The notes under the pieces were generated by a model. The model made no database searches. It was not told the DNA's origin and saw only the letters and a program-made list of their open reading frames with translations. DNA of 64,000 nucleotides from Anaeromassilibacillus sp. An250 (GTDB taxonomy: Bacteria > Bacillota > Clostridia > Oscillospirales > Acutalibacteraceae), in assembly GCF_002159845.1 (NCBI RefSeq), contig NZ_NFJK01000004.1:124001-188000 (forward strand), read 5' to 3'. Position numbers and translations under genes: made by a program. This document shows positions 1 to 6,572 of the stretch, piece after piece; within the stretch, counting starts at the first letter, position 1; the number at the start of each line of letters is the position of its first letter.

Positions 1-283
1 ATACTTCCTCACGAAGAAGCTGCTCCTGTTGTTCAAGCAAAACAGAAATAACACTGCTGGGATCATCCTCGGACAACAATTCTCCGATGTTGTTGATTGA
101 AATACCAGCGTCACGAAGGAAGCAGATAATCTTCATCCGCTTCAAGTCATCCTCTGAATAAAGCCGTCTGCCGCCCTCTGTGAGTTCACTGGGGGTAAGA
201 ATACCACGGGTATCATAATACTGCACTGTCCTAACGGATACGCCGCAGAGCTTTGCAATTTCTCCAGTCGTGTATTTTGACAT
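1..283 (-). CDS. MerR-family regulator, N-terminal part (cut by window edge)
   Basis: Reading leftwards from an ATG at 281-283 gives about 94 residues that run off the window. It opens with a typical MerR winged helix: TTGEIAKLCGVSVRTVQYYD (residues 5-24), then the wing with GRRLYSEDDL and FLRDAGISINNI, which starts the linker before the dimerisation helix. MerR proteins bind promoters with long spacers and activate them when their ligand arrives; the ligand-binding part lies outside the window, so the signal is unknown. A strong AAAGGAGGTG ribosome site lies 5 bases before the ATG, which fixes the start. Its own promoter at 307-337 has the 19-base spacer expected of MerR control. The family call is firm; the specificity is not. 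Confidence 0.9.
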   Translation of the reverse strand, partial: MSKYTTGEIAKLCGVSVRTVQYYDTRGILTPSELTEGGRRLYSEDDLKRMKIICFLRDAGISINNIGELLSEDDPSSVISVLLEQQEQLLREEV

Positions 284-306
284 AGCCTTCACCTCCTTTC
301 GCCCTT

Positions 307-337
307 ATTTTACTTCATTACGCAGCGTCACAAGCAA
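307..337 (-). promoter_or_regulatory. MerR-type promoter with 19-bp spacer
   Basis: Read on the minus strand, TTGCTT (332-337) and TAAAAT (307-312) are separated by exactly 19 bases instead of 17, the hallmark of promoters activated by MerR proteins. The spacer contains the short palindrome ACGCTGCGT. A second copy of the TGCGTAATG half-motif lies just upstream (340-350). It sits directly before the MerR gene, so autoregulation is the natural inference. Confidence 0.6.
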
Positions 338-441
338 TACATTACGCAGGGTGATTTTTTGAAAATTTGAAAAGTTGATCAATTTCATCTGCTCCATTCC
401 GTTTTTTATTTGGTTTCGACCATCCTATAATCTTTTTCACA

Positions 442-582
442 TCATTTGCTTTGTTTTGAGCAAGTCAAGAAGTTCGTCAGAAGTAGCGTTAGCGCAGAAT
501 CCACTTCATGGTCTACAGCGGACAGGTTATAGCAAAGGGTATTATTCAAAAGACGGTTATCCTCAACCATTAAAATTCTCAT
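442..582 (-). pseudogene. Remnant of an OmpR-type response regulator
   Basis: An ATG at 580-582 opens a 46-codon frame whose first residues, MRILMVEDNRLLNN, match the first strand and acidic pocket of a receiver domain, followed by NLSAVDHEVDSALT, also receiver-like. The similarity then stops and the frame ends, far short of the usual 220 residues. A +1 shift near codon 35 gives ELLDLLKTKQ, which fits the family better, so a small deletion plus truncation is likely. The phosphorylated aspartate and the DNA-binding domain are absent. I see no partner kinase. It is probably debris from a two-component system. Confidence 0.5.
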
Positions 583-734
583 TCACTCACATCCTTTTTC
601 CTTATAAATTATCAACCAAATGTCACAGAAACCTCACAAAGAAATAAATTTACAAAAGCATTGTACTTCATATCTGAAGTCGAAACAAGCATTGTGAGTT
701 GATTAAAAGATACTACGCTGGCTAATCCTGATTT

Positions 735-830
735 CTTCGATGAAAATGGAAAGCAGTGAGCAAACACACCTCATGGGTAAGCAGATAGGGATACGGCGCC
801 AAAGTCATAACTTCGGTGCCGTATCCCTTA
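735..830 (+). repeat. 3'-end relic of a 52.3-kb gene family plus terminator hairpin, copy 1
   Basis: Bases 750-786 resemble the last codons of the membrane-protein gene at 52282-52785 (residues ESSEQTH against ASSEQSH), now in + orientation. A near-perfect hairpin follows at 787-828, whose arms share GGGATACGG and CCGTATCCCT with the hairpins at 48987 and 52235, ending in a T-rich tract. It probably acts as a terminator and marks a recombination scar upstream of parM. Confidence 0.6.
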
Positions 831-962
831 ATTTTTATTCTTATCCAGTAGCCATGCAACACGGCAAACATAGGCTTCAAAAAAATATGCTTTCGCCTGT
901 TGAGAAAGGCGTCATCCAGGCGTAAAGGATATGTATAAAGCAAAAAAAGGAGGCATTCACCT

Positions 963-1874
963 ATGTTAATTGGTGTCGATCATGGTAATAAACAAATCAA
1001 GACGGTTCACTGCGTCCCGTTCGTTTCCGGCCTGCAGCAGAGCATGACCCGGCCGTTCGGGCCGAGCCTGCAATACGGCGGCAACTACTATACGCTCTCC
1101 AACGAGCGCATTCCCTACCGCAAGGACAAGACTGGGGATGACCGCTTCTTTATCCTCACCCTGATTGCGATTGCGGAGGAATTGACGGCCCGCGGCGTTG
1201 ACGAGAAAGAACTGTACCACATCCAGCTGCCGGTGGGGCTGCCGCCGGCCCACTTCGGCGCCCAGGCAGAAAAGTTCACTGCCTATTTCCAGAAGAAAGG
1301 GATCGTAGAATTCCAGTACCGGGACAAGCACTATGCCATCAGCATTGATGATGTGGCCTGCTATCCCCAGGCATACGCGGCGGCGGCCACCATGCTCCAT
1401 ACGCTGATGAATGAGGCCAAGGCGGTAGTGGTGGACATTGGCGGCTTCACGGCAGACTACCTGCTGATGAAAAATGGAAAAGCCGACCTCAGCTCCTGTG
1501 ATTCGCTGGAAAACGGCGTAATCCTGCTTTACAATAAGATCAGGTCCAGGGGCAATGCGGAATTGGATCTGCTGCTGGATGAGGGGGATGTGGACGCCAT
1601 TCTCACCGGCAAGCAGACGCAGTACCCGCCGTCGGTGGTCCGGCTGGTGGAGCAGCTGGCACAGGAGTTCGTCAACGACCTGTTCAGCACCTTGCGGGAG
1701 CGGATGCTGGACTTGCGCTACTGCACGGTGGTCTTTGTGGGCGGCGGCGCCATCCTGCTGCGTCGGCAGATTGAGGCATCCGGAAAAGTGGGAAAGCCGT
1801 TGTTCGTCTCGAATATCAATGCCAATGCAGCCGGCTATGAGTATCTGTACCGCCTTGAGGCTGTGGGCAGGTGA
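963..1874 (+). CDS. parM: ParM/StbA-type actin-like plasmid segregation ATPase
   Basis: The 303-residue protein has the actin-fold ATPase signatures in order: phosphate-1 loop GVDHGNKQIK (residues 4-13), phosphate-2 loop VDIGGFTADY (157-166) and the adenosine-binding VFVGGGA (257-263). ParM proteins polymerise on ATP and push sister plasmids apart after capture by the adaptor ParR on a centromere. A ribosome site AAAGGAGG lies 8 bases before the ATG. The small gene that follows overlaps its stop codon and is the expected ParR partner. No clear parC iterons are visible upstream, although 890-930 contains a GGCGT-rich hairpin. The length is typical of low-copy Firmicute plasmids and plasmid-like elements. 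The closest relative (ParM, AlfA or Alp) cannot be settled by eye. Confidence 0.85.
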   Translation: MLIGVDHGNKQIKTVHCVPFVSGLQQSMTRPFGPSLQYGGNYYTLSNERIPYRKDKTGDDRFFILTLIAIAEELTARGVDEKELYHIQLPVGLPPAHFGAQAEKFTAYFQKKGIVEFQYRDKHYAISIDDVACYPQAYAAAATMLHTLMNEAKAVVVDIGGFTADYLLMKNGKADLSSCDSLENGVILLYNKIRSRGNAELDLLLDEGDVDAILTGKQTQYPPSVVRLVEQLAQEFVNDLFSTLRERMLDLRYCTVVFVGGGAILLRRQIEASGKVGKPLFVSNINANAAGYEYLYRLEAVGR

Positions 1875-2314
1875 CGGCTATGGCTGTTAAGAAAGAACGA
1901 GGGCGGTTTTCCCTGCGGTTCAATATCAGTGACCCGATCCATCTGGCAACTGTCGAACTGCTGGAAAAGCAGCCTGACCACGGGAAAGCACAGTATATCG
2001 CCAATGCAGTCGTTTTCTACAATACTCACTTTGCAGATGATCCCCAGCCGGTAAGGGCGGCAGCTCCGCCCATAGACCGGGCCGCCATTGAAGCCATTGT
2101 GCGGGAGATCTTGCGCCAGGAGCAAAGGGACTCTGAAAAGCCTGCCGGCGCCCCCGTCGCCTGCTCGGATGTGAAAATAACAACGGCCCCGGCGCCGCAG
2201 GAGCGGACGCCGGAGCCGGAATATGCGCCAGAGCTGGGAGAGGCATCGGAGGCGGATGCTGCCATCCTCGGCCTGATCTCCAGCACAATGGAGGCTTTTC
2301 GCCAGGGGAGATGA
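1871..2314 (+). CDS. ParR-like adaptor of the ParM system
   Basis: The frame can start at GTG 1871, overlapping the parM stop, or at ATG 1880, giving 144-147 residues. The first 50 residues (GRFSLRFNISDPIHLATVEL, then HGKAQYIANAVVFY) look like a small ribbon-helix-helix domain as in ParR. After that comes a low-complexity Pro/Ala/Glu linker and an acidic C-terminal helix (EASEADAAILGLISSTMEAF) of the kind that ParR uses to cap ParM filaments. The role is inferred from position and architecture; the sequence signature is weak. Translational coupling to parM is clear. Confidence 0.6.
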   Translation: MTAMAVKKERGRFSLRFNISDPIHLATVELLEKQPDHGKAQYIANAVVFYNTHFADDPQPVRAAAPPIDRAAIEAIVREILRQEQRDSEKPAGAPVACSDVKITTAPAPQERTPEPEYAPELGEASEADAAILGLISSTMEAFRQGR

Positions 2315-2317
2315 TAT

Positions 2318-2366
2318 AAAAAAGAGGTATGAGGGCTGCGTTGCCGCTGGCGCTCATACCTCTTTT
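2318..2366. terminator. Bidirectional terminator between parR-like gene and XRE gene
   Basis: AAAAAGAGGTATGAG and CTCATACCTCTTTTT form a 10-bp stem with A and T tracts on opposite sides, so it can stop transcription from both converging genes. The right arm includes the XRE stop codon. Confidence 0.8.
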
Positions 2367-2689
2367 TCTTCCTGTATAGCCGCGATAAAGTTGTCGATAA
2401 TATTTTCTAAATGCCGGTATTGGCAGGGGGTCAATGACGAGACCTTTTGATTGAGCACGCGTGTGTCGCCTTCCATGACCTGACCGCGCAGCAGATAGTC
2501 TGTGCTGATGTCAAGCGCATCGCAGATCTTTAACATCGTTTCAGGCCGCATGGCTTTTGTGCCAAGCTCCGCAGTCGAAACGGTCTGTGGCGTGACATGT
2601 GCCATCTTGGCCAGAGCCTCTTGTGTCAATTTTAGTTGTTTGCGCCGGTCCAGTATCCGCTGGCCCATTTCTTTCAAAAGTTCGCCCAT
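2354..2689 (-). CDS. XRE-family (HTH_3) transcriptional regulator
   Basis: The 111-residue protein has a standard Cro/CI helix-turn-helix at residues 8-62 (RRKQLKLTQEALAKMAHVTP, then LKICDALDISTDYLL) followed by a short helical tail that may dimerise. The ATG at 2689 is preceded by GGAGGG at 7 bases; a TTG two codons upstream is less likely. It is divergent from the SLOG gene, and the 90-base gap contains several short CTATAGC/CCATAGC motifs, one of which recurs at two promoters near 48-49 kb. I infer a local repressor that may also control those distant genes. The signal is unknown; no peptidase domain is present. Confidence 0.85.
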   Translation of the reverse strand: MGELLKEMGQRILDRRKQLKLTQEALAKMAHVTPQTVSTAELGTKAMRPETMLKICDALDISTDYLLRGQVMEGDTRVLNQKVSSLTPCQYRHLENIIDNFIAAIQEEKEV

Positions 2690-2699
2690 TCGCAACCCT

Positions 2700-2790
2700 C
2701 CATGCTATAGCTATATTTTATCCGCTATAACATAAAAAATTAAGCGGCCATAGTTGAACTTACTCAGCCATAGCAAGTATAATGGGCTAT
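2700..2790. promoter_or_regulatory. Divergent promoter with putative XRE operators
   Basis: On the + strand TTGAAC (2755-2760) and TATAAT (2778-2783) are 17 bases apart and drive the SLOG gene. A 22-bp motif at 2753-2774 lies across this -35 and spacer; on the minus strand it begins GCTATGGCTGA and ends TTCAAC. The same motif sits just downstream of the -10 boxes at 48190-48211 and 49248-49269. Further CTATAG and GCTATAA elements at 2704-2730 lie just upstream of the XRE gene. Confidence 0.6.
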
Positions 2791-2820
2791 ATTGAGAAAA
2801 AAGTTTCTGGAGGAGATGAG

Positions 2821-3360
2821 ATGTCCAAGCTTTACTCGTGCGCGATTACCAGTCAACGGCCTACGCGGTTCAAGTTTAAGTACCAGGAATATATGACTTC
2901 GTGCAAGCGCCTGAAGAAGCGGCTGCACGATGTTTTTGCGGAACTGTACCGGCGCGGTGTGCGCCGGTTCTATGTTGGTGGGGCCCTTGGCGTCGATCTA
3001 TGGGCCGGCGAAATCCTGCTGGAAATGGGCCGGCAGGAAGAGTACCAGGGACTGGAAATCGTGCTGGTCTACCCGTTCCCGGGCCATGATGAGCGATGGG
3101 ACCCAAAGAGCCGGGAGCGGCTGCGTCATCTGAAGGAAAACTGCGACCAGTTTGTAATGGGCAGCAAGATCGTGGGCGCCCAGGGGTATCGGGAGCGCAC
3201 TGCCTACATGGTAGAACACGCTGATTGCCTGGTGGCTGTGTGTGATGATGAGCCTGCTGGCCCGAGCGGCGTGGAGGCGGCGCTGCGGATGGCAGAGGTG
3301 AGGAAACTGCCGGTGGTGTTGATCAATCCAGATACGGGGAAAATCAAAATAAAGCCATAA
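2821..3360 (+). CDS. SLOG-fold protein, DUF1273/YpsA-like
   Basis: This 179-residue protein starts at ATG 2821 behind TGGAGGAGATG. It shows a Rossmann-like SLOG layout: an N-terminal CAITSQRPTRF in the place of the usual TGHR motif (residues 6-16), FYVGGALGVDLWAGE (about 60-74), the acidic/aromatic VYPFPGHDERW loop (about 93-103), and a C-terminal strand-helix pair CLVAVCDDEPAGPSGVEAAL. SLOG proteins bind nucleotide-type ligands or free cytokinin-like substrates; in mobile elements their role is mostly unknown. It is controlled from the XRE/SLOG intergenic region. Family confidence is good, function open. Confidence 0.75.
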   Translation: MSKLYSCAITSQRPTRFKFKYQEYMTSCKRLKKRLHDVFAELYRRGVRRFYVGGALGVDLWAGEILLEMGRQEEYQGLEIVLVYPFPGHDERWDPKSRERLRHLKENCDQFVMGSKIVGAQGYRERTAYMVEHADCLVAVCDDEPAGPSGVEAALRMAEVRKLPVVLINPDTGKIKIKP

Positions 3361-3368
3361 GCAAATAT

Positions 3369-3402
3369 TGAAATTGCATATTTAAGTAACCAGAGATATA
3401 AT
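3369..3402 (+). promoter_or_regulatory. Promoter for the truncated AraC-type gene
   Basis: TTGCAT and TATAAT separated by about 17 bases lie some 50 bases upstream of the AraC-like gene. A second AT-rich stretch (GGAATATATATAAG) precedes the ribosome site. Confidence 0.4.
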
Positions 3403-3450
3403 TAGTTATAGCAAACTCATGGAATATATATAAGCAGGAGGGGGATGAAA

Positions 3451-3906
3451 ATGTCCGATATGCCCCAAAACACAGGAGCCTTTCATAACATTTACGAAAC
3501 TACGCTTGAACCAGACACAACAAAATCAATGCTGCATGAAGGGGGCGAATCAGGAGAAGGCTTTATGCAGCGTTTTGAAGTCGCACCAGGCATTCAAATT
3601 ACCTATAACGATTTGAAAATGGACTCTTGTTTCCGTCCCATCCGATTTGAAAAAGATTTCCTGCAGATCAATCACTGCCTGGAAGGTTGCTATGAGTGCG
3701 AATTAGATGGAGGCGCAGTCAGTTTTCTGGGGGAAGGTGACCTTTGCGTGAATTACCTCTCCAAAGATAAACAGGTGTTTTTCGGTTCCCGGATTCCTCT
3801 GAAGAAATATCGAGGCATCACCGTATTGCTGGAAATGGAAACTGCGCAGCAAACTTTAGATCATGGCTTTCAACAAGCTCACATCATATTAAGGAACAAT
3901 CTTTAA
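3451..3906 (+). pseudogene. AraC-type regulator lacking its DNA-binding domain
   Basis: About 151 residues resemble the N-terminal sensory half of gut-Clostridia AraC proteins: FEVAPGIQITYNDLKM, RFEKDFLQINHCLEGCYEC and GEGDLCVNYLSK are the usual cupin-like strands. Normal members are about 300 residues with two C-terminal helix-turn-helix motifs; here the frame stops after IILRNNL and runs straight into a terminator. The start is set at ATG 3451, 7 bases after AGGAGGGGG; the ATG at 3445 is too close to the ribosome site. It is either a truncated gene or a ligand-binding remnant that could still interfere with a full-length relative. I favour a remnant. Confidence 0.65.
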
Positions 3907-3946
3907 TACAAAAGCAGCCTTCCAAATCGGAGGGCTGCTTTTGTAT
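3906..3946 (+). terminator. Terminator after the AraC remnant
   Basis: ATACAAAAGCAGCC and the matching GGCTGCTTTTGTAT form a long stem around a short loop, directly after the stop codon, with T residues in the descending arm. Confidence 0.8.
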
Positions 3947-3948
3947 CT

Positions 3949-3989
3949 AAGCCCGGAAAGCCTGATATTATGGGCTTTCCGGGCTTTTT
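3949..3989. terminator. GC-rich terminator hairpin
   Basis: AAGCCCGGAAAGCC and GGCTTTCCGGGCTTTTT pair almost perfectly and end in a T tract on the + strand. Its arms overlap the end of the possible small leftward gene at 3968-4079. Confidence 0.75.
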
Positions 3990-4079
3990 CTGTTTTCCGG
4001 GGACTCGGTGGAACAAGCCGCCATCAGCCCGCTTCCTATTGCGGCCATCACATAGGCCCATAACGGCTCATTTTTGCAC
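3968..4079 (-). pseudogene. Possible frameshifted small membrane peptide gene
   Basis: Leftwards, after an AAGGGGGTG that could be a ribosome site with GTG start (4077-4079), a frame reads NEPLWAYVMAAIGSGLMAAC followed by a short polar tail, which resembles a one-helix membrane peptide. The frame joins the GTG only if one A is removed from the AAAAA run; as written the start frame stops after three codons. It ends inside the terminator, as a real 3' end would. Either a single-base deletion or a sequencing slip is possible. Low confidence. Confidence 0.25.
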
Positions 4080-4170
4080 CCCCTTGTCTGGCTCTCTTGT
4101 ACCAGAAACGAGGAAACGCTAAAAAGTATCCGCTCCCGGACAGCGCCACCTCTTTCAAAGCGAACAATTT

Positions 4171-4197
4171 AGCGGGAACCTTGCGGCTCCCGCTTTT
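4171..4197. terminator. Hairpin after the SprT-like gene
   Basis: AGCGGGAACC and GGCTCCCGCT form a stem right after the leftward SprT-like gene. The T tract is better on the + strand, so activity on the minus strand is uncertain. Confidence 0.5.
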
Positions 4198-4200
4198 GTC

Positions 4201-4812
4201 TTATTCCCGCTCGAATGGCTCACCGCAATCCCCGCAGATTACATTGACTTCCCGCGTTGCCCGGATGATGGTGCCACAGCAGGGACAAACATATTTAATG
4301 CTGCGGTTAATGGATTTCTTACTTCCGCCCTTAGTGGTGCCTTCCACCGGCAAGCGGCTGGCGTTGATCTTGTCCTCACCCAAGGTTTCTCTGATCCATG
4401 CCTCCGCCTCCGGGGCCAGCGTTGTTACTGTCCAGCCATACTTGGCGTGCTTCTCGATATGCAGGCCGTGGGTCTCAGCGGTGGCCTTAAATTTCTGGTT
4501 GTGGTAGTATCCGTTGTTGCTTACGTCTTGGATACCATGAACCAGATTGTAGAGATGCGCCATCTCATGCAGAAGCGTGGCCGCCAGCTCGAAAATAGGC
4601 CGGTCGAGGTATTCGGCGCAGAGATTGATTTCCCGGTACTTCTCGCCACTGGCGTTCCATATCTCGTTGATACTGCACCAGCCATACGCCCCGCGCCCTC
4701 CGTCCGGCGATACAGTGATGGCCGGGCGGCTCAGCTCGCCTTCGTAAAAATGCTTATTGAACAGGTCAAACATTTCCTCGGTTTTTCTTACGATTTCAGA
4801 TATTTGTAGCAT
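4201..4812 (-). CDS. SprT-like zinc metalloprotein
   Basis: The 203-residue protein carries the SprT active-site helix ELAATLLHEMAHLYN (HEMAH at residues 82-86) and a C-terminal zinc ribbon with CPCC and CGDC pairs plus the typical FERE end. SprT/Spartan-like proteins are DNA-associated metalloproteases that in eukaryotes cut DNA-protein crosslinks; in Firmicute mobile elements the role is not established. The start ATG 4812 follows GAGGAGGACG; longer upstream frames lack a ribosome site. A 39-bp repeated element (4846-4884) lies just upstream, as it does for the next gene, suggesting shared control. Confidence 0.85.
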   Translation of the reverse strand: MLQISEIVRKTEEMFDLFNKHFYEGELSRPAITVSPDGGRGAYGWCSINEIWNASGEKYREINLCAEYLDRPIFELAATLLHEMAHLYNLVHGIQDVSNNGYYHNQKFKATAETHGLHIEKHAKYGWTVTTLAPEAEAWIRETLGEDKINASRLPVEGTTKGGSKKSINRSIKYVCPCCGTIIRATREVNVICGDCGEPFERE

Positions 4813-4845
4813 GGTTGCGTCCTCCTCAAAGATATGTTTTATTTC

Positions 4846-4884
4846 TGTGAGTGACAGCTTACACACTACCGGTCAAAAAGCAAG
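4846..4884 (-). repeat. 39-bp upstream element, copy 1
   Basis: TGTGAGTGACAGC followed by TTACACAC, CGGT and AAAAAGCAAG. Very similar copies lie at 5620-5658 and 8596-8634. On the minus strand it reads TTGCTT, 16 bases, TAAGCT, so it may be the promoter of the SprT-like gene. Confidence 0.7.
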
Positions 4885-4926
4885 CTCTAAAGGTCTTAAA
4901 ACATATCTTTTTTCACTGAGGACAGG

Positions 4927-4949
4927 AAAAGCCCCGCCGAAGCGGGGCC
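4927..4949 (-). terminator. Terminator of the acidic two-domain gene
   Basis: A GCCCCGC/GCGGGGC stem with GAA loop; on the minus strand it is followed by TTTTCC, directly after the stop of the gene at 4958-5578. Confidence 0.85.
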
Positions 4950-4957
4950 TTCTCGTT

Positions 4958-5578
4958 TTACTCTGCGGCAATGAAGCCTTGTTCTTTCAGGCTTTCGATC
5001 AGCGCCGGATTTTCCGGGCCAGTCAATGTTCCTTCTCTGTCGATATTGTAGCTTCCTACTGCGAAAGCGTATGTCGGCGCTCTCAGATATTCCGGCTTTG
5101 CTCCAATGAAGTCGCCTACTGCTGCCACCAGCTCCTTGCGCCGTACACCTGTCACATTGTAGGCGGCCTCAATGCCTCCCGGACTGCTTTCTTCTGCGGT
5201 AGGTTCACCGGGATCTTCCGCTGGAAATTCACCATTCTGCGGGCTGCCCTCCGGCGCAGCCTCTGTTTCTGGCTCGGTAGCCTCCACGGCCATAACCTCT
5301 GTGATTTCCTGTGCGGCGGCTTTGGCGGCGGCCTTCGCCGCCCGGCTTACTCTGGTGCGGGCCTCCGGGAATACCTCCGGCAGTACGCCTTCCTCATAGT
5401 GGATTTCAAAGGTGATCTTCCCGTCCATGTGTACGTTGAAATGGAAGTCGGTCATTTCCACCTCTTTGAGCATATCCGGCAGCTCAATATTCTTGTATCG
5501 TTTTACTTCCTCACCGTTTACCATAAGGCAAACCGGAACCGCATCCCTCAGTTTCGCTGTGATTTTTCCTGTTTTCAT
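4958..5578 (-). CDS. Two-domain hypothetical protein with acidic linker
   Basis: The 206-residue protein starts at ATG 5578 after AGGTGG. Residues 1-75 form a beta-rich unit (MKTGKITAKLRDAVPVCLMV, then DFHFNVHMDGKITFEIHYEEG). An Ala/Lys helix (AAKAAAKAAA) and a Glu/Pro-rich linker follow. The last 65 residues (YNVTGVRRKELVAAVGDFIG through FAVGSYNIDREGTLTG) resemble the small domain found in mobile-element proteins often called virulence-related. No catalytic motif is visible. Its upstream region has the second copy of the 39-bp element, and a decayed piece of the same gene lies at 8540-8640. I do not assign a function. Confidence 0.75.
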   Translation of the reverse strand: MKTGKITAKLRDAVPVCLMVNGEEVKRYKNIELPDMLKEVEMTDFHFNVHMDGKITFEIHYEEGVLPEVFPEARTRVSRAAKAAAKAAAQEITEVMAVEATEPETEAAPEGSPQNGEFPAEDPGEPTAEESSPGGIEAAYNVTGVRRKELVAAVGDFIGAKPEYLRAPTYAFAVGSYNIDREGTLTGPENPALIESLKEQGFIAAE

Positions 5579-5619
5579 TGTAATTTCCACCTTTCTTTTT
5601 TGCTTGGGCTTGTGCCTTG

Positions 5620-5658
5620 TGTGAGTCACAGCTTACACACCACGGGTGAAAAAGCAAG
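5620..5658 (-). repeat. 39-bp upstream element, copy 2 (left flank of TetR/ABC module)
   Basis: Matches copies 1 and 3 (TGTGAGTSACAGC, YTACACACCAC, GGGTGRAAAAGCAAG). It lies about 42 bases upstream of the acidic two-domain gene, and the AT-rich TetR/ABC module starts just to its right. Confidence 0.75.
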
Positions 5659-5741
5659 GCTTTTTCGATTGATTTTCAAGAAATTTTTTGAGCAAGCCTT
5701 CATGAAGAGTAAAAAACGCATAAATACCAGACGAATGTATC

Positions 5742-5793
5742 TTGACAAGTTTGGGTAGGACTGCTATAATAAAACATACCAAACGAACGAATG
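5742..5793 (+). promoter_or_regulatory. tetR promoter and operator half-site
   Basis: TTGACA (5742-5747), a 17-base spacer and TATAAT (5765-5770) form a consensus promoter. GAACGAATG (5785-5793) lies at the start site and recurs inverted as CATTCGTTC at 6508-6516 before the next operon, so both are likely TetR binding sites. Confidence 0.75.
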
Positions 5794-5815
5794 AGAATTT
5801 GGAGGTGTTTAGCCA

Positions 5816-6463
5816 ATGGCCAGAAATAAATATCCAGAAGTAACCGTTGAAAAAATATTAGATGTGGCTCAACGGCTCTTTCTGGAAAAAGGATATGACA
5901 ATACAACTATTCAAGATATTGTAGATGGACTCGGTGGATTGACTAAAGGTGCTATTTATCATCACTTCAAGTCAAAAGAGGAAATTATTGAAGCATTAGG
6001 GGATAAACTCTTTTTTGACAACAATCCGTTTGTTACCGTACAAAAGCAGAAGAGCTTGAATGGTTTACAGAAAATGCGAGAAGTTATTAAGCTAAACCAT
6101 GTCGATATTGATAGGACAGAGCTTGGCAAGCAAAGTATTCCCCTTTTGAAAAACCCCCGTTTGTTAGCAGAACTGGCTGACACAAATAGAAAATTGATTG
6201 CCCCTCTTTGGTTACAGCTCATTCAAGAGGGGATAGAGGACGGTTCTATCCAGACCGAGTATGCAAAAGAACTATCCGAACTTTTGCCCTTACTTACAAA
6301 CTTTTGGTTAATACCCTCTGTCTATCCCGCTACACCGGAAGAACTAATTTCAAAGTTTGCATTTATCAAATACCTGTTGGATAGTATGAAACTTCCAATT
6401 ATTGATGATGAAATTTTGGGTATAGTGCAAAACTACCTTGAACATCTAAACGTAGGCAAATAA
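5816..6463 (+). CDS. TetR-family repressor of the ABC exporter module
   Basis: The 215-residue protein has a clear TetR DNA-binding domain at residues 8-56 (VEKILDVAQRLFLEKGYDNT, DIVDGLGGLTKGAIYHHFKS) and an all-helical ligand domain of normal size. The start ATG follows TTGGAGGTG. It lies immediately upstream of a small membrane protein and an ABC half exporter, and a matching operator half-site occurs before both transcription units, so it most likely represses itself and the exporter until a substrate binds. The base composition of this module is visibly more AT-rich than the genes to its left, which suggests separate acquisition. Confidence 0.9.
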   Translation: MARNKYPEVTVEKILDVAQRLFLEKGYDNTTIQDIVDGLGGLTKGAIYHHFKSKEEIIEALGDKLFFDNNPFVTVQKQKSLNGLQKMREVIKLNHVDIDRTELGKQSIPLLKNPRLLAELADTNRKLIAPLWLQLIQEGIEDGSIQTEYAKELSELLPLLTNFWLIPSVYPATPEELISKFAFIKYLLDSMKLPIIDDEILGIVQNYLEHLNVGK

Positions 6464-6500
6464 AATAAAACTGCCTTTTTCGAGGCAATTTTATTTTCAA
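6464..6500 (+). terminator. Terminator after tetR
   Basis: AAAATAAAACTGCC and GGCAATTTTATTTT pair around a short T-rich loop immediately after the stop codon. Confidence 0.8.
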
Positions 6501-6507
6501 TCCGATA

Positions 6508-6516
6508 CATTCGTTC
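6508..6516. promoter_or_regulatory. TetR operator half-site upstream of the exporter operon
   Basis: CATTCGTTC is the inverse of GAACGAATG in the tetR promoter. It lies about 60 bases before the small membrane-protein gene. Confidence 0.5.
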
Positions 6517-6572
6517 ACAAGGTATTATTTTGAACTTATACATACCGCCTTGATGTATGAAAGGAGATTATT

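Noticed and set aside
963-1874. Calling the ParM-like protein a DnaK/Hsp70 or MreB-type actin
   Set aside because: Length of 303 residues, the small coupled partner and plasmid context fit ParM/StbA better; no substrate domain or MreB signature.
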